Origin: DAOVXM01 sp963746255
GTDB taxonomy: Bacteria > Chloroflexota > Anaerolineae > Anaerolineales > UBA4823
Length of the DNA stretch: 64,000 nt
Assembly (NCBI GenBank): GCA_963746255.1
Contig: CAVVAJ010000001.1
Coordinates: 124,001-188,000 of the forward strand
Direction: 5' to 3'
The notes below the pieces were generated by a model. The model saw only the letters and a list, made by a program, of their open reading frames with translations, had not been told where the DNA came from and did not search any database. Position numbers and translations under genes: made by a program. This document shows, piece after piece, positions 53,997-63,705 of the stretch. How positions within the stretch are numbered: the first letter of the stretch is position 1; the number at the start of each line of letters is the position of its first letter.

Positions 53997-54956
53997 ATGT
54001 TTAAACGGATACTCATCCCTTTAGATGGTTCAATATTGGCGGAATGTGTTTTACCGCATCTGTTTGCGATTGCCCGGATCAGCGATCCGGAAGTGAAGTT
54101 GGTGCGCGTCTCGGAACCCTTTGGCGTGACAGCGCGTTTGCGCATGATTGATCCGGTGGATTGGCAGACAAGGAAAGCTGAAGCAGAGAATTACCTTTCT
54201 GGAATAGCTGCTTTCTTGGAGGAAAATGCCGGTCTGCGGGTATCCACCCATCTTTATGATGGCAAACCCGCGGAACAGATTATTGAAGTTGCCCACTCTT
54301 GGAATGCAGACCTGATCTTGATGAGCAGCCATGGTCAGAGTGGTATAAGTCCGTGGAATGTCAGCAGTGTTGTGCAGCAGGTCATCCTGCTCGTGCACCG
54401 TTCCCTGATGCTCATCCGGGCTTACCAACCGGTGATCGCAGATCTGCAAGGCCTGCGTTATCGCAAGATTTTCCTTCCGTTGGATGGTTCCCAGCGAGCG
54501 GAAATGCCACTGACAGTAGCTGAATCTCTGGCACGTGCCCACAGTAGCGAGATCCTGGTTGCTCACATTGTCCGGCAGCCAGAACTGCCTCGCCGGACAT
54601 CCGCTTCGCAGGAAGACGTGCTGTTGGTAAACCAATTGACGGAGCGGAATCGAGTCGAAGCGATCGAATATCTGGAAGACCTGAAATCTCGGATAGACCT
54701 TACCATCCAGACGAAACTGGAGGTCAGCCCTAGTATTAGCCGCTCTTTGCATCAGATCGCTGATGAGAACGATGTAGATCTGACGATTTTAAGCGCCCAC
54801 GGTTATTCTGGCGACACACGCTGGCCTTATGGCAGCGTAGGTCTCGGCTTTATTGTTTACGGCAGCACACCGCTGCTGATCCTGCAGGATCTGCCAACCA
54901 GCGAGATCGAGCCAACCCAAGCGGAGATCGCCGCCCGTGAAATCGGAGGCCACTAA
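53997..54956 (+). CDS. tandem universal stress protein
   Basis: 319 aa with two UspA domains. Domain 1 starts KRILIPLDGSILAECVLP and ends MSSHGQSGISPWNVSSVVQQ VILLVHRSL; domain 2 starts YRKIFLPLDGSQRAEMPLTV and ends LSAHGYSGDTRWPYGSVGLG. Each G-x2-G-x9-G(S/T) ATP-binding element is present in modified form. Cytoplasmic stress regulator. ATG 53997; ends 3 bp before the glucan synthase frame, so co-transcription is likely. Confidence 0.9.
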   Translation: MFKRILIPLDGSILAECVLPHLFAIARISDPEVKLVRVSEPFGVTARLRMIDPVDWQTRKAEAENYLSGIAAFLEENAGLRVSTHLYDGKPAEQIIEVAHSWNADLILMSSHGQSGISPWNVSSVVQQVILLVHRSLMLIRAYQPVIADLQGLRYRKIFLPLDGSQRAEMPLTVAESLARAHSSEILVAHIVRQPELPRRTSASQEDVLLVNQLTERNRVEAIEYLEDLKSRIDLTIQTKLEVSPSISRSLHQIADENDVDLTILSAHGYSGDTRWPYGSVGLGFIVYGSTPLLILQDLPTSEIEPTQAEIAAREIGGH

Positions 54957-54959
54957 TTC

Positions 54960-57900
54960 GTGCTGGATCAGGCTCCCATCATGCCGGCAGGGCAACCCGA
55001 GACCCAACCGGACAATCGGCCTGTCGACCTGGAGGCTAAAGGTCGCTGGCTGGCAGAAGATCACCGCCGCCGTACCCAGGTATCGCCCGCTGTTCACCCC
55101 GCCTCGTCTGGTGTAGATCACCACTCACCGGGTCCGGCAATGCTCTTGTCGGCGCGTCTCCCCCGTTTCACCTCAATATTGAAAGAATCTGCGGGTCGCT
55201 TGCAAGCGCAAACCTCGAAAGCTGGCCAGCTCTCGCCAGCTGCTGAATGGCTGCTGGACAACTATTACATTGCGGCACAGGCGCTCCGCGAAGTGGAGCA
55301 AGATCTGCCGCCACACTATGAGCGACAGCTCCCCCGCTTGCAAGCAGGGCGCCCGCGCATCTACGACCTTTCCGCAGAGATTATCCGAACCGAGAATGCC
55401 CTGCTCGACCTGGTGCGTGTCGAGCGCTTCGTAAAGGCCTACCAGGAAGTGCTCCCGCTCACAATGGGTGAGCTGTGGGCGCTGCCAACCATGCTGCGCT
55501 TTGGGATTCTGGAATGCCTTTTGGCGGCGGTCGCCCGGCTCACAGATCTTACGGGGGAGTCGATTACAGAGGCTGCACCTGTAGTGATGTCTCCTGAGCA
55601 ACATGACGACCAGCTCATGGTGGAAAACAGTATCCGCAGCTTGCGAGCCCTGGCAGTATATGATTGGAAGCACTTCTTTGAAACCTTAAGTCTGGTTGAT
55701 TTTATCCTGCGCCAGGACCCGGCCAGGCTGTATGCTGGGATGGACTTCGAGACACGCGACCGTTACCGGAAGGCCGTGGAAGTAATTGCCAATCATGGGC
55801 AGGGTGATGAACTGGCAGTCGCCCGAGGTGCCCTAAGCCTTGCACGTGCTGGGGTAGACCAGCTTACCCCGCATCCTGCACCAACCCTGCAAGAATCACC
55901 GGATTTGGATAGACATAAAGATCTGAAAGATCAGTCGAACGGCTGGGACGGATTTCGTTCTCAGCCTGGCGAGCATATCGGGTATTATCTCGCGGGCCAA
56001 GGCCGTCTGGCACTGGAACAGGCTGTTGGTTATACTCCGATAGGCAGGCGGCGGTTAGAACGCTTCATCCGCAGCCACCCTACCCCACTTTACCTGGGGT
56101 CAATTGCATGCCTCTCGCTGGGATTGATGATTATCCCTCTCATCTATACCGCTCTGGTCGGGTCGCCGGCAGCCGGACTCCTGTTAGTTTTCATTCTCGC
56201 TCTGATTCCAGCGCTAACGATCGCTGTGGAATTGGTCAACTGGGCGGTTCCCCATGTCGTCAAGCCAGAAGCCTTGCCGCACATGGACTTCAGTCGGGGA
56301 GTGCCAGAGGAATGTACGACCATGATTATCATCCCGACCTTGCTCTCCGGACCGGATGAGGTCGATTCGCTGGTGGTGCAGTTGGAGCAGCACTACCTGC
56401 GCAACCCCGACCCGGGGTTTTTCTTTGCCCTGGTGACTGATTACATGGATTCAGCGACGGAAAACCAGCCCGGTGATACCGACCTAGTTGAATGGGCGCG
56501 GCAAGGGATACGCGGGCTGAATGAAAAATACTGTCAGCCAGAGCAGGATCGTTTTACCGAAAAGCGCTTCGCTCTTCTTCATCGGGGGCGGCGATGGAAT
56601 CCCTCCGAAGGCGTTTGGATGGGCTGGGAGCGCAAGCGTGGCAAGCTGCATGAGCTGAATGGCTTGATCCTGGCAGCGCAAGGTGTCTCCCTGGGCGGTC
56701 GTTCTCTTGATAGCGAGTCCTCATTCCCAATCCGGGAGGGGGATCTATCTTTCCTTCAGCGTGTGCGCTATGTCATCACCCTGGATGCTGACACGATCCT
56801 ACCGCGCGACGCTGCCCGGGAATTGATTGCGGCCCTGGCTCATCCCCTGAATCGTGCCCGTCTCAACCCTGTAAGTGCGGGTGAATGCGGCGAAGAAGTC
56901 GTTTCGGGATATAACATTCTCCAGCCGCGCACCGATATCAATCCGCTCAGCGGCAACGCCTCCTACTTCACTCGGATCTTCTCTGGGGATACCGGCCTTG
57001 ACCTTTACACGCGGGCTGTATCGGATGTCTACCAGGACCTCTTCGGAGAAGGCAGCTATGTCGGTAAGGGGGCCTACGAGGTTGCCAGCTTCGAGCGCAG
57101 CCTGGAGAACTGCATCCCCGATAATTCCCTGCTCAGCCACGACCTGCTAGAGGGCATTTATGGTCGGACTGCTTTGGAGACCAGTACCGTCCTGGTCGAA
57201 GACTTCCCACCCGACTATCTGGTGCATGCCGACCGGCTGCATCGCTGGACGCGAGGCGATTGGCAGCTCCTGCCGTGGCTGTTCTCGCGCCGCCTGTCGA
57301 CGATCAGTCGTTGGAAGATTCTGGATAACCTGCGGCGTAGCCTGATTGCCCCAGCCCTTATGTTGTTAATCCTGGCCGGTTGGCTGATCCTGCCGGGTTA
57401 TCCCGGGGCCTGGACGATCGCTGGAGCGCTTGTCCTGGCCGAACCCCTTTTAACCGGGTTCTGGACAGCGTTGGGCAGGCGCCTGAACCGCCAGCCGGTA
57501 CGCCAGACCGAGGCTTCTCTAAAGAACAGCTTCTTCCGCTGGCTACTGGCTCTGGCGTTTTTACCGTATGAAGCCCAGATCGCAGCAGACGCAATTTTGA
57601 GGACTCTGGTGAGGTTGGCTTTCACCCATCGTGGTATGCTGCATTGGACAACCAGCGCCCAAGCCGCTCGCCATCTGGGGGAAAAAGATGCCAATGTGGA
57701 TTGGCGGCGGATGGCCTTTTCCCCGCTATTGGCGATCGTTCTGGGGGTCCTGATCGCCCTGCTTCAGCCAGCTGCCCTGGCCTGGGCAGCCCCTTTTTTG
57801 GTAGCCTGGTTCCTGGCTCCCGGGATATCCATATGGGTCAGCCGGCCTCTATCGCGGCGGGAGGTAAAGCTGGACGGCAGACAGGTGCAAGAGCTGCGTC

Positions 57901-60707
57901 GGCTGGCGCGCCGCACCTGGCTTTTCTTTGAACAGTTCATCGGCCCTGAGGATCAATGGTTGCCCCCTGACCATTTTCAAGAGGCGCCCCTTGGGATCGT
58001 CGCCCACCGCACCTCGCCTACCAATATCGGTTTAGCTTTACTCTCTGCCCTGGGGGCATACGATCTGGGCTATCTAGAGGCCCTCACCCTGTCTGCGCGT
58101 TTGACATCCTCCCTTGACACGCTCGAAAATCTGGAGCGCTTCCGGGGTCACTTTTTAAACTGGTATGACACACGCAGTCTGGACCCATTGACCCCTCGCT
58201 ATGTTTCCACGGTGGATAGCGGCAACCTGGCGGCCTGCCTGTTGGCGCTACGCCAAGGCTGCCTGGAGGTCCCTGGTCGCCTGGTCTTGCGCTGGGATTC
58301 CTTCGAAGGGCTGCTAGATGCCATTGACCTGCTGGATGCAGTGTTCCTTGACCTGACTGCCCCTGCTCTACTCCCAGCGATCCATGAGTTGAGGAGCGCT
58401 CTCAGCTCTATAGTACAAGCCATCAAATCTGTGAAAGAAGAGCCCGCACGCTGGGTAGGTTTGCTCTCCGATCTAGGCAGCAGTGGGAACGGTCAGGTTT
58501 CCCCGCTCAGCTTGTCCGAACTCGATGGTCTCATCGTGGAACTGGTGGAAAACAACGCCCCAGAGCTGGGACCAGAAAACCTACGCCGCCTGCGGTATTA
58601 TAACCGGGGGGTGCGGCAGCAGCTCAAAAGTATCCAGCGCTGCATTGATTTACTTTTGCCTTGGCTCGCCTCTTTCCAGGACATACCAGCCCCCTTCTGG
58701 GAGGGGGAGTTAACGCCCGACCTGGCGGAAGCCTGGCATGCGCTGCAGGTGGCATTTCCCGAGCAGCCGTCTCTGGCAGAGGTCCCGGCAGCCTGTCGCG
58801 CAGGCCGCTTGGCATTGAGACAGCTCAAGGATTCCATGAAAACTCAGTCCAGTGCAGATTGGGAAGATGCGCGCCGCTGGGTGAAAAGCCTGGAGGACAC
58901 GCTGGATTCTAGCGAGATGAAGGCCGGGGACCTCGTGATGGGTTTTACAGACCTGGCGCTACGCAGTGATGCGCTCTTCCAGGCAATGGATTTCTCCTTC
59001 CTGTTTGATTCTCAGCGCCAGGTCTTCCATATCGGCTACAACGTCACCACCGGCGACATGGATTTGAATTATTACGACCTGCTGGCCTCGGAAGCGCGTC
59101 TCGCCAGCCTGGTAGCCATCGCCAAGAACGAGGCCCCGCAAAGTCATTGGCTGCACCTCGGCCGACCCTTTACGCGTGTAGACGGAAGGCAGGCACTCAT
59201 CTCATGGAGCGCGACCATGTTCGAGTATCTGATGCCGCGCCTGATGGTGCGAAGCGAACCCGGCACCCTGCTTGGCCAAACCCTGGAAGTGGTAGCCGAC
59301 CGCCAGATCGAATATGGGCGTGAGAAAAACATCCCCTGGGGAATTTCAGAATCGGGGTATTACCGATTTGACGCCAATCAATTCTACCAATACCGCGCTT
59401 TTGGCGTGCCTGGATTGGGTTACAAGCGTGGTTTGGACGATGACCTGGTCATCACCCCCCACGCATCGCTACTCGCGCTTCCGCTGCGCCCACGAGCGGT
59501 TCTCCGGAATATGGAGCGTCTCAAACAGCTAGGCATGCTGGGGATGTACGGTTTTTATGAAGCAGCCGACTTCACCCCAGCGCGCCTCAAACTGGGTCAG
59601 GAGATTGCGATCGTACAGACCTACATGGCTCACCACCAGGGGATGATCATGCTCTCGCTAGTCAATTATTTACAGGGGGATACCATGGTCCAGCGCTTCC
59701 AGCGCGACCCGCGTATCCAAAGTGTAGAGCTGCTGTTATTGGAGCAGATTCCAAGAGATGCCCCGCTCGAGCAGCCGAATACAGAGGGTTCACCGGGATT
59801 GCACGCCATACAGCCCCACACCCTTGCGAGCCCCTGGCAAGTGGATCCACAAGCACCTCAGCCCAGGGTGCATTACCTCTCGAATGGTCACTACAGCGTC
59901 CTGATAACCGCTACAGGTGGTGGTTACAGCGCCTGGGAGGATATTGATCTGACCCGTTGGCGGCCCGATACCACCCGGGAAAACTGGGGCTCCTGGATCT
60001 ACGTCCAGGACCAGGAGAGCGGCGCGCTCTGGTCGTCTGGCCTCCAGCCTGCTTTAGTGATTGGTGATGAGCATGAGGTCTTCTTCAGCAGTCACTTTGC
60101 CGAGTTCCACCGCCAAGATGGCTCCCTGGCTCAGGTGACTGAGGTCTTCGTCGCCCCGGAAGACGATGTGGAGGTTCGCCTGGTGACCCTGACGAACCAT
60201 GGGGACCAACTGCGGCGGTTGCGGTTGACCAGCTATGGAGAGGTGATCCTCGCTCCCCAGGTTGCCGACGCTCGCCATCCGGCGTTCAATAAGCTGTTCA
60301 TCGAAAGCGAGCCATTGCCGAGGGGCAATGGTTTGTTGTTCTGCCGCCGACCGCGTTCTAAGTCAGAAGAAGGGACTTATCTGGCTCATGCGCTGGTAAC
60401 CGACCCAGGCGAGATCACGCTGGTGCGGCCCAGGCTGGAAACCGATCGCGGCCGGTTCTTGGGGCGTGGCCGCACCGCCCAACATCCGGCCGCCCTGCAA
60501 GCTGGCTCGCTGCCTGGAAGCGGGGCTTCTCTAGACCCGATCTTTTCGATTAGCCAGGTAGTCAACCTGCCACCACATGACACACTGTGCATAGCTTTCC
60601 TGACGGCAGCATCGCGCTCGGCGGAGGGCTCCCGGGACATCATAGATCGCTACTCATCGCTGGGTAAAATCCAGGCCGCCCTGAGACCACGCCCGGACGC
60701 TCGCTGA
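54960..60707 (+). CDS. ndvB: cyclic beta-1,2-glucan synthase, N-terminal part (GT84 domain)
   Basis: 1915 aa. The region 340-470 has the first membrane segments (SIACLSLGLMIIPLIYTALV). Then the glycosyltransferase core: FFALVTDYMDSATE, HRGRRWNPSEGVWMGWERK, YVITLDADTILPRD (DAD), GDTGLDLYTRAVSDVYQDLF, GSYVGKGAYEV and LHRWTRGDWQLLPWLF. More helices at 800-990, then the glucoamylase-like region with GLGYKRGLDDDLVITPHASL and MAHHQGMIMLSLVNYL. It polymerises and cyclises beta-1,2-glucan at the membrane. The GH94 part follows in the next frame; together 2.9 kaa, the usual length of one CbetaGS protein. First codon is TTG or GTG near 54960, unclear; gcctgg contexts give no strong SD. Confidence 0.9.
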   Translation: MLDQAPIMPAGQPETQPDNRPVDLEAKGRWLAEDHRRRTQVSPAVHPASSGVDHHSPGPAMLLSARLPRFTSILKESAGRLQAQTSKAGQLSPAAEWLLDNYYIAAQALREVEQDLPPHYERQLPRLQAGRPRIYDLSAEIIRTENALLDLVRVERFVKAYQEVLPLTMGELWALPTMLRFGILECLLAAVARLTDLTGESITEAAPVVMSPEQHDDQLMVENSIRSLRALAVYDWKHFFETLSLVDFILRQDPARLYAGMDFETRDRYRKAVEVIANHGQGDELAVARGALSLARAGVDQLTPHPAPTLQESPDLDRHKDLKDQSNGWDGFRSQPGEHIGYYLAGQGRLALEQAVGYTPIGRRRLERFIRSHPTPLYLGSIACLSLGLMIIPLIYTALVGSPAAGLLLVFILALIPALTIAVELVNWAVPHVVKPEALPHMDFSRGVPEECTTMIIIPTLLSGPDEVDSLVVQLEQHYLRNPDPGFFFALVTDYMDSATENQPGDTDLVEWARQGIRGLNEKYCQPEQDRFTEKRFALLHRGRRWNPSEGVWMGWERKRGKLHELNGLILAAQGVSLGGRSLDSESSFPIREGDLSFLQRVRYVITLDADTILPRDAARELIAALAHPLNRARLNPVSAGECGEEVVSGYNILQPRTDINPLSGNASYFTRIFSGDTGLDLYTRAVSDVYQDLFGEGSYVGKGAYEVASFERSLENCIPDNSLLSHDLLEGIYGRTALETSTVLVEDFPPDYLVHADRLHRWTRGDWQLLPWLFSRRLSTISRWKILDNLRRSLIAPALMLLILAGWLILPGYPGAWTIAGALVLAEPLLTGFWTALGRRLNRQPVRQTEASLKNSFFRWLLALAFLPYEAQIAADAILRTLVRLAFTHRGMLHWTTSAQAARHLGEKDANVDWRRMAFSPLLAIVLGVLIALLQPAALAWAAPFLVAWFLAPGISIWVSRPLSRREVKLDGRQVQELRRLARRTWLFFEQFIGPEDQWLPPDHFQEAPLGIVAHRTSPTNIGLALLSALGAYDLGYLEALTLSARLTSSLDTLENLERFRGHFLNWYDTRSLDPLTPRYVSTVDSGNLAACLLALRQGCLEVPGRLVLRWDSFEGLLDAIDLLDAVFLDLTAPALLPAIHELRSALSSIVQAIKSVKEEPARWVGLLSDLGSSGNGQVSPLSLSELDGLIVELVENNAPELGPENLRRLRYYNRGVRQQLKSIQRCIDLLLPWLASFQDIPAPFWEGELTPDLAEAWHALQVAFPEQPSLAEVPAACRAGRLALRQLKDSMKTQSSADWEDARRWVKSLEDTLDSSEMKAGDLVMGFTDLALRSDALFQAMDFSFLFDSQRQVFHIGYNVTTGDMDLNYYDLLASEARLASLVAIAKNEAPQSHWLHLGRPFTRVDGRQALISWSATMFEYLMPRLMVRSEPGTLLGQTLEVVADRQIEYGREKNIPWGISESGYYRFDANQFYQYRAFGVPGLGYKRGLDDDLVITPHASLLALPLRPRAVLRNMERLKQLGMLGMYGFYEAADFTPARLKLGQEIAIVQTYMAHHQGMIMLSLVNYLQGDTMVQRFQRDPRIQSVELLLLEQIPRDAPLEQPNTEGSPGLHAIQPHTLASPWQVDPQAPQPRVHYLSNGHYSVLITATGGGYSAWEDIDLTRWRPDTTRENWGSWIYVQDQESGALWSSGLQPALVIGDEHEVFFSSHFAEFHRQDGSLAQVTEVFVAPEDDVEVRLVTLTNHGDQLRRLRLTSYGEVILAPQVADARHPAFNKLFIESEPLPRGNGLLFCRRPRSKSEEGTYLAHALVTDPGEITLVRPRLETDRGRFLGRGRTAQHPAALQAGSLPGSGASLDPIFSISQVVNLPPHDTLCIAFLTAASRSAEGSRDIIDRYSSLGKIQAALRPRPDAR

Positions 60708-60714
60708 AGAGGAA

Positions 60715-63705
60715 ATGAACGAACTGGAGATTTCCAACGCCAAGTTAAAGGATTTTCAAACCCTATTGTCTTTGTTGGTTTTCCCATCTCCTGGTCTGCA
60801 GGCCAGCCCCGAGCGGTTGGCTGCTAATCAGAAAGGCCAGCCCGGACTGTGGCCTTTTGCAATTTCCGGGGATTATCCCATCCTCCTCGTCGAGATTGGG
60901 GACGAGCAGGAGCTTACCCTGGCCCGTGAGCTTCTCCTGGCGCACACCTACTGGCGCAGGCGCCAGCTCATGATCGATCTGGTGTTTTTAGACAAGCAGG
61001 GCACCAGCTATAACCAAGAGCTTAGCTCGCAGCTCTACCGCCTGGTCGCGATCATGAAGTGCGACGGATGGCTTAACCGTCGCGGCGGCATCTTCGTACT
61101 CCATGCCGACCAGATGGAAGAGGCGGACCGTGTCCTCCTGGAAACAGCCGCGCGGGTGGTGCTGGACGGCACCCGGGGAACTCTGGCAGAAAATCTTCAG
61201 CACACAGCGCTCGACCATAAGTTGTCCAGGCTGCCACCCTTTTCTCCGACGCTGCCCGACAGGCTAGACCCGCAGCCGACCGTACCCCTGCCCCGTCCGC
61301 AAGGCCTGCTGTATGACAATGGCCTGGGCGGTTTCAGCCCGGATGGAAACGAGTATTGCATCTACCTGGCGCCCGGACAGGTTACTCCTGCTCCCTGGAC
61401 CAACGTGGTCGCAAACCCGCACTTCGGTTTCCTGGTATCCGAGTCCGGGTTGGGTGTTTCTTGGGCCGAAAATAGCGGCGAAAACCGGCTGAGTCCTTGG
61501 GGAAACGACCCGGTTTCCAATGAGCCACACGAAGCGGTGTACTTGCGGGATGAAGAAACGGCCATCGTCTGGTCGCCCACCCCACAGCCAGCGCCTGCAC
61601 CGGCCCCCTACCTGGCGCGCCATGGCGCCGGATATACGATCTTCGAGCACCACAGTCACGGCTTACGCCAGCAGCTGCGGGTGTTCACCCCGCCGGATGC
61701 TCCCATTAAAATCCTGCAGCTCCATTTGGAAAACACCTGGGACCGGGCGCGGCGCATCACCGCCACTTATTACATTGAATGGGTATTAGGAGTAAGCCGA
61801 GAAAGCTCTCAGCAGTATGTGATCCCGGAATTCAACAGCGACCCTCAGGCTTTGCTGGTACGCAACCCGTACAATACCGAATTCGCAGAACGGGTGGCCT
61901 TCGTTTCAGCCGGCAGCCCCCTGCACAGCCTGACCGCTGACCGGACGGAGTTCCTAGGTCGGCTCGGCAGCCCGGAGAGGCCGGCTGCCCTCAAGCGCAT
62001 TGGCCTGGCAGGGACTGTGGAGGCGGGGCTGGACCCCTGCGCCGCCCTACAACTCCACATCGAACTCCAGCCCGGCGCTTCGCAACAAATTTACTTCGTG
62101 CTTGGACAGACCGAAGACCGGGATGCAGCCCTGGCTTTGGTACGCCGCTACCAGGACCCGCAGCAAGTGCAAACTGCCTGGGAATCCAATAACAAGTTTT
62201 GGAATGACCTGCTGGGAGCGGTGCAGGTTCACACCCCCGAACCTGCTTTTGACCTGCTGATCAACCGCTGGCTGCTGTATCAGACCCTGGCCTGCCGCAT
62301 CTGGGGACGAACCGCCTTCTACCAATCCAGCGGAGCCTATGGGTTTCGCGACCAGCTCCAGGACGTACTGGCATTGCTGCACGTCGCTCCACAACTTGTC
62401 CGCGAGCACCTGTTGCGCGCCGCCCGCCACCAATTTGAGGCCGGGGACGTGCTGCATTGGTGGCACTCGCCATCTGGGCGCGGTGTGCGCACCCGTATCA
62501 GCGACGATATGCTCTGGCTGCCTTATGTGACCGCCGAATATGTAAGGCTCACCGGTGATGATACGGTCTTGACCGAGAAGGTTCCCTTCCGCCGTGCAAC
62601 CTTGCTCGAACCGGGGCAGGACGAGCGCTATGGGCAGTACCCGGAAACCAGCGCAACTTATACCTTATTCGAGCATTGCCGCCGTGCACTGGTAAAAGGG
62701 ATGACTTCTGGGCTGCACAACCTGCCCTTGATGGGCACCGGGGATTGGAATGACAGTATGAACCGGGTGGGGATTGATGGCCGCGGGGAAAGCACCTGGC
62801 TGGGTTGGTTTCTTTATAGCACCCTCAACCGCTTCGCCGAGCTGTGTGAGCGGAATGGCCAGGACGAGCCAGCCGCCGGTTATCGCCAGCGTGCCTCCGA
62901 CCTGGCCCATGCCATCGAACACAGCGCCTGGGACGGCGAATGGTACCTGCGTGCGTTTTATGATGACGGCTCGCCCTTGGGCTCCTCCGAGAACCAGGAA
63001 TGCCAGATCGATTCAATTGCCCAATCCTGGGCAGTACTTTCCGGCGGCGGTGACCCGCAGCGCGCCGCCCGGGCTATGCAATCTGTCTCCGACCATCTGG
63101 TGCGGCGCAACCAGCGGCTGGTGCTGCTATTTACGCCTCCCTTCGACAAGACCCTGCGAGATCCTGGTTACATCAAGGGCTACCCTCCCGGCGTGCGCGA
63201 GAACGGTGGCCAGTACACCCATGCTGCCCTGTGGTCTGCCTGGGCGCTTGTCGGGTTGGGACAGGTCGATGAAGGTTTTGAATTATTCCAGCTCCTGAAC
63301 CCGATCTTGCATGCCGATACCGCTGAAAAAGCCATCCACTATCGGGTGGAACCGTATGTGGTTGCGGCCGACGTTTACAGCGTCCCGCCTTTCACTGGGC
63401 AGGGCGGCTGGACATGGTATACCGGGTCAAGCAGTTGGATGTACCACCTGGGTCTGGAAGGGTTTCTGGGGTTGAAGAAAAGAGGGGATCGACTTGAAGT
63501 GGATCCACGCATTCCCCGAAACTGGCCTGGCTTTCGCTTCACTTACCGGTTTGGACCGGCAACCTATGATTTTCAGGTGCAGAATCCGGATCACGTCTAT
63601 CAGGGAGTGAAGCAAGTATTCTTGAATGGCCGGCCAATCCCAGACAAGGTGATCCATATCTCGCAGGACGGCGGTAAACATACGGTGCTTGTCGTCATGG
63701 GCTGA
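60715..63705 (+). CDS. ndvB: cyclic beta-1,2-glucan synthase, C-terminal part (GH94 domain)
   Basis: 996 aa, ATG 60715 with agaggaa upstream. FAISGDYPILLVEIGDEQEL is the N-terminal GH94 region; FGFLVSESGLGVSWAENSGE NRLSPWGNDP, LIKILQLHLEN-type segments and MGTGDWNDSMNRVGIDGRGE hold the general acid Asp. NGGQYTHAALWSAWALVGLG and YVVAADVYSVPPFTGQGGWT close the (alpha/alpha)6 barrel. This phosphorolysis domain trims glucan chains to the right size in CbetaGS. Upstream codons in the same frame read DHARTLAEEEMNELEI, joining naturally to the end of the previous frame, so one indel near 60690 probably split a single gene. Confidence 0.9.
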   Translation: MNELEISNAKLKDFQTLLSLLVFPSPGLQASPERLAANQKGQPGLWPFAISGDYPILLVEIGDEQELTLARELLLAHTYWRRRQLMIDLVFLDKQGTSYNQELSSQLYRLVAIMKCDGWLNRRGGIFVLHADQMEEADRVLLETAARVVLDGTRGTLAENLQHTALDHKLSRLPPFSPTLPDRLDPQPTVPLPRPQGLLYDNGLGGFSPDGNEYCIYLAPGQVTPAPWTNVVANPHFGFLVSESGLGVSWAENSGENRLSPWGNDPVSNEPHEAVYLRDEETAIVWSPTPQPAPAPAPYLARHGAGYTIFEHHSHGLRQQLRVFTPPDAPIKILQLHLENTWDRARRITATYYIEWVLGVSRESSQQYVIPEFNSDPQALLVRNPYNTEFAERVAFVSAGSPLHSLTADRTEFLGRLGSPERPAALKRIGLAGTVEAGLDPCAALQLHIELQPGASQQIYFVLGQTEDRDAALALVRRYQDPQQVQTAWESNNKFWNDLLGAVQVHTPEPAFDLLINRWLLYQTLACRIWGRTAFYQSSGAYGFRDQLQDVLALLHVAPQLVREHLLRAARHQFEAGDVLHWWHSPSGRGVRTRISDDMLWLPYVTAEYVRLTGDDTVLTEKVPFRRATLLEPGQDERYGQYPETSATYTLFEHCRRALVKGMTSGLHNLPLMGTGDWNDSMNRVGIDGRGESTWLGWFLYSTLNRFAELCERNGQDEPAAGYRQRASDLAHAIEHSAWDGEWYLRAFYDDGSPLGSSENQECQIDSIAQSWAVLSGGGDPQRAARAMQSVSDHLVRRNQRLVLLFTPPFDKTLRDPGYIKGYPPGVRENGGQYTHAALWSAWALVGLGQVDEGFELFQLLNPILHADTAEKAIHYRVEPYVVAADVYSVPPFTGQGGWTWYTGSSSWMYHLGLEGFLGLKKRGDRLEVDPRIPRNWPGFRFTYRFGPATYDFQVQNPDHVYQGVKQVFLNGRPIPDKVIHISQDGGKHTVLVVMG

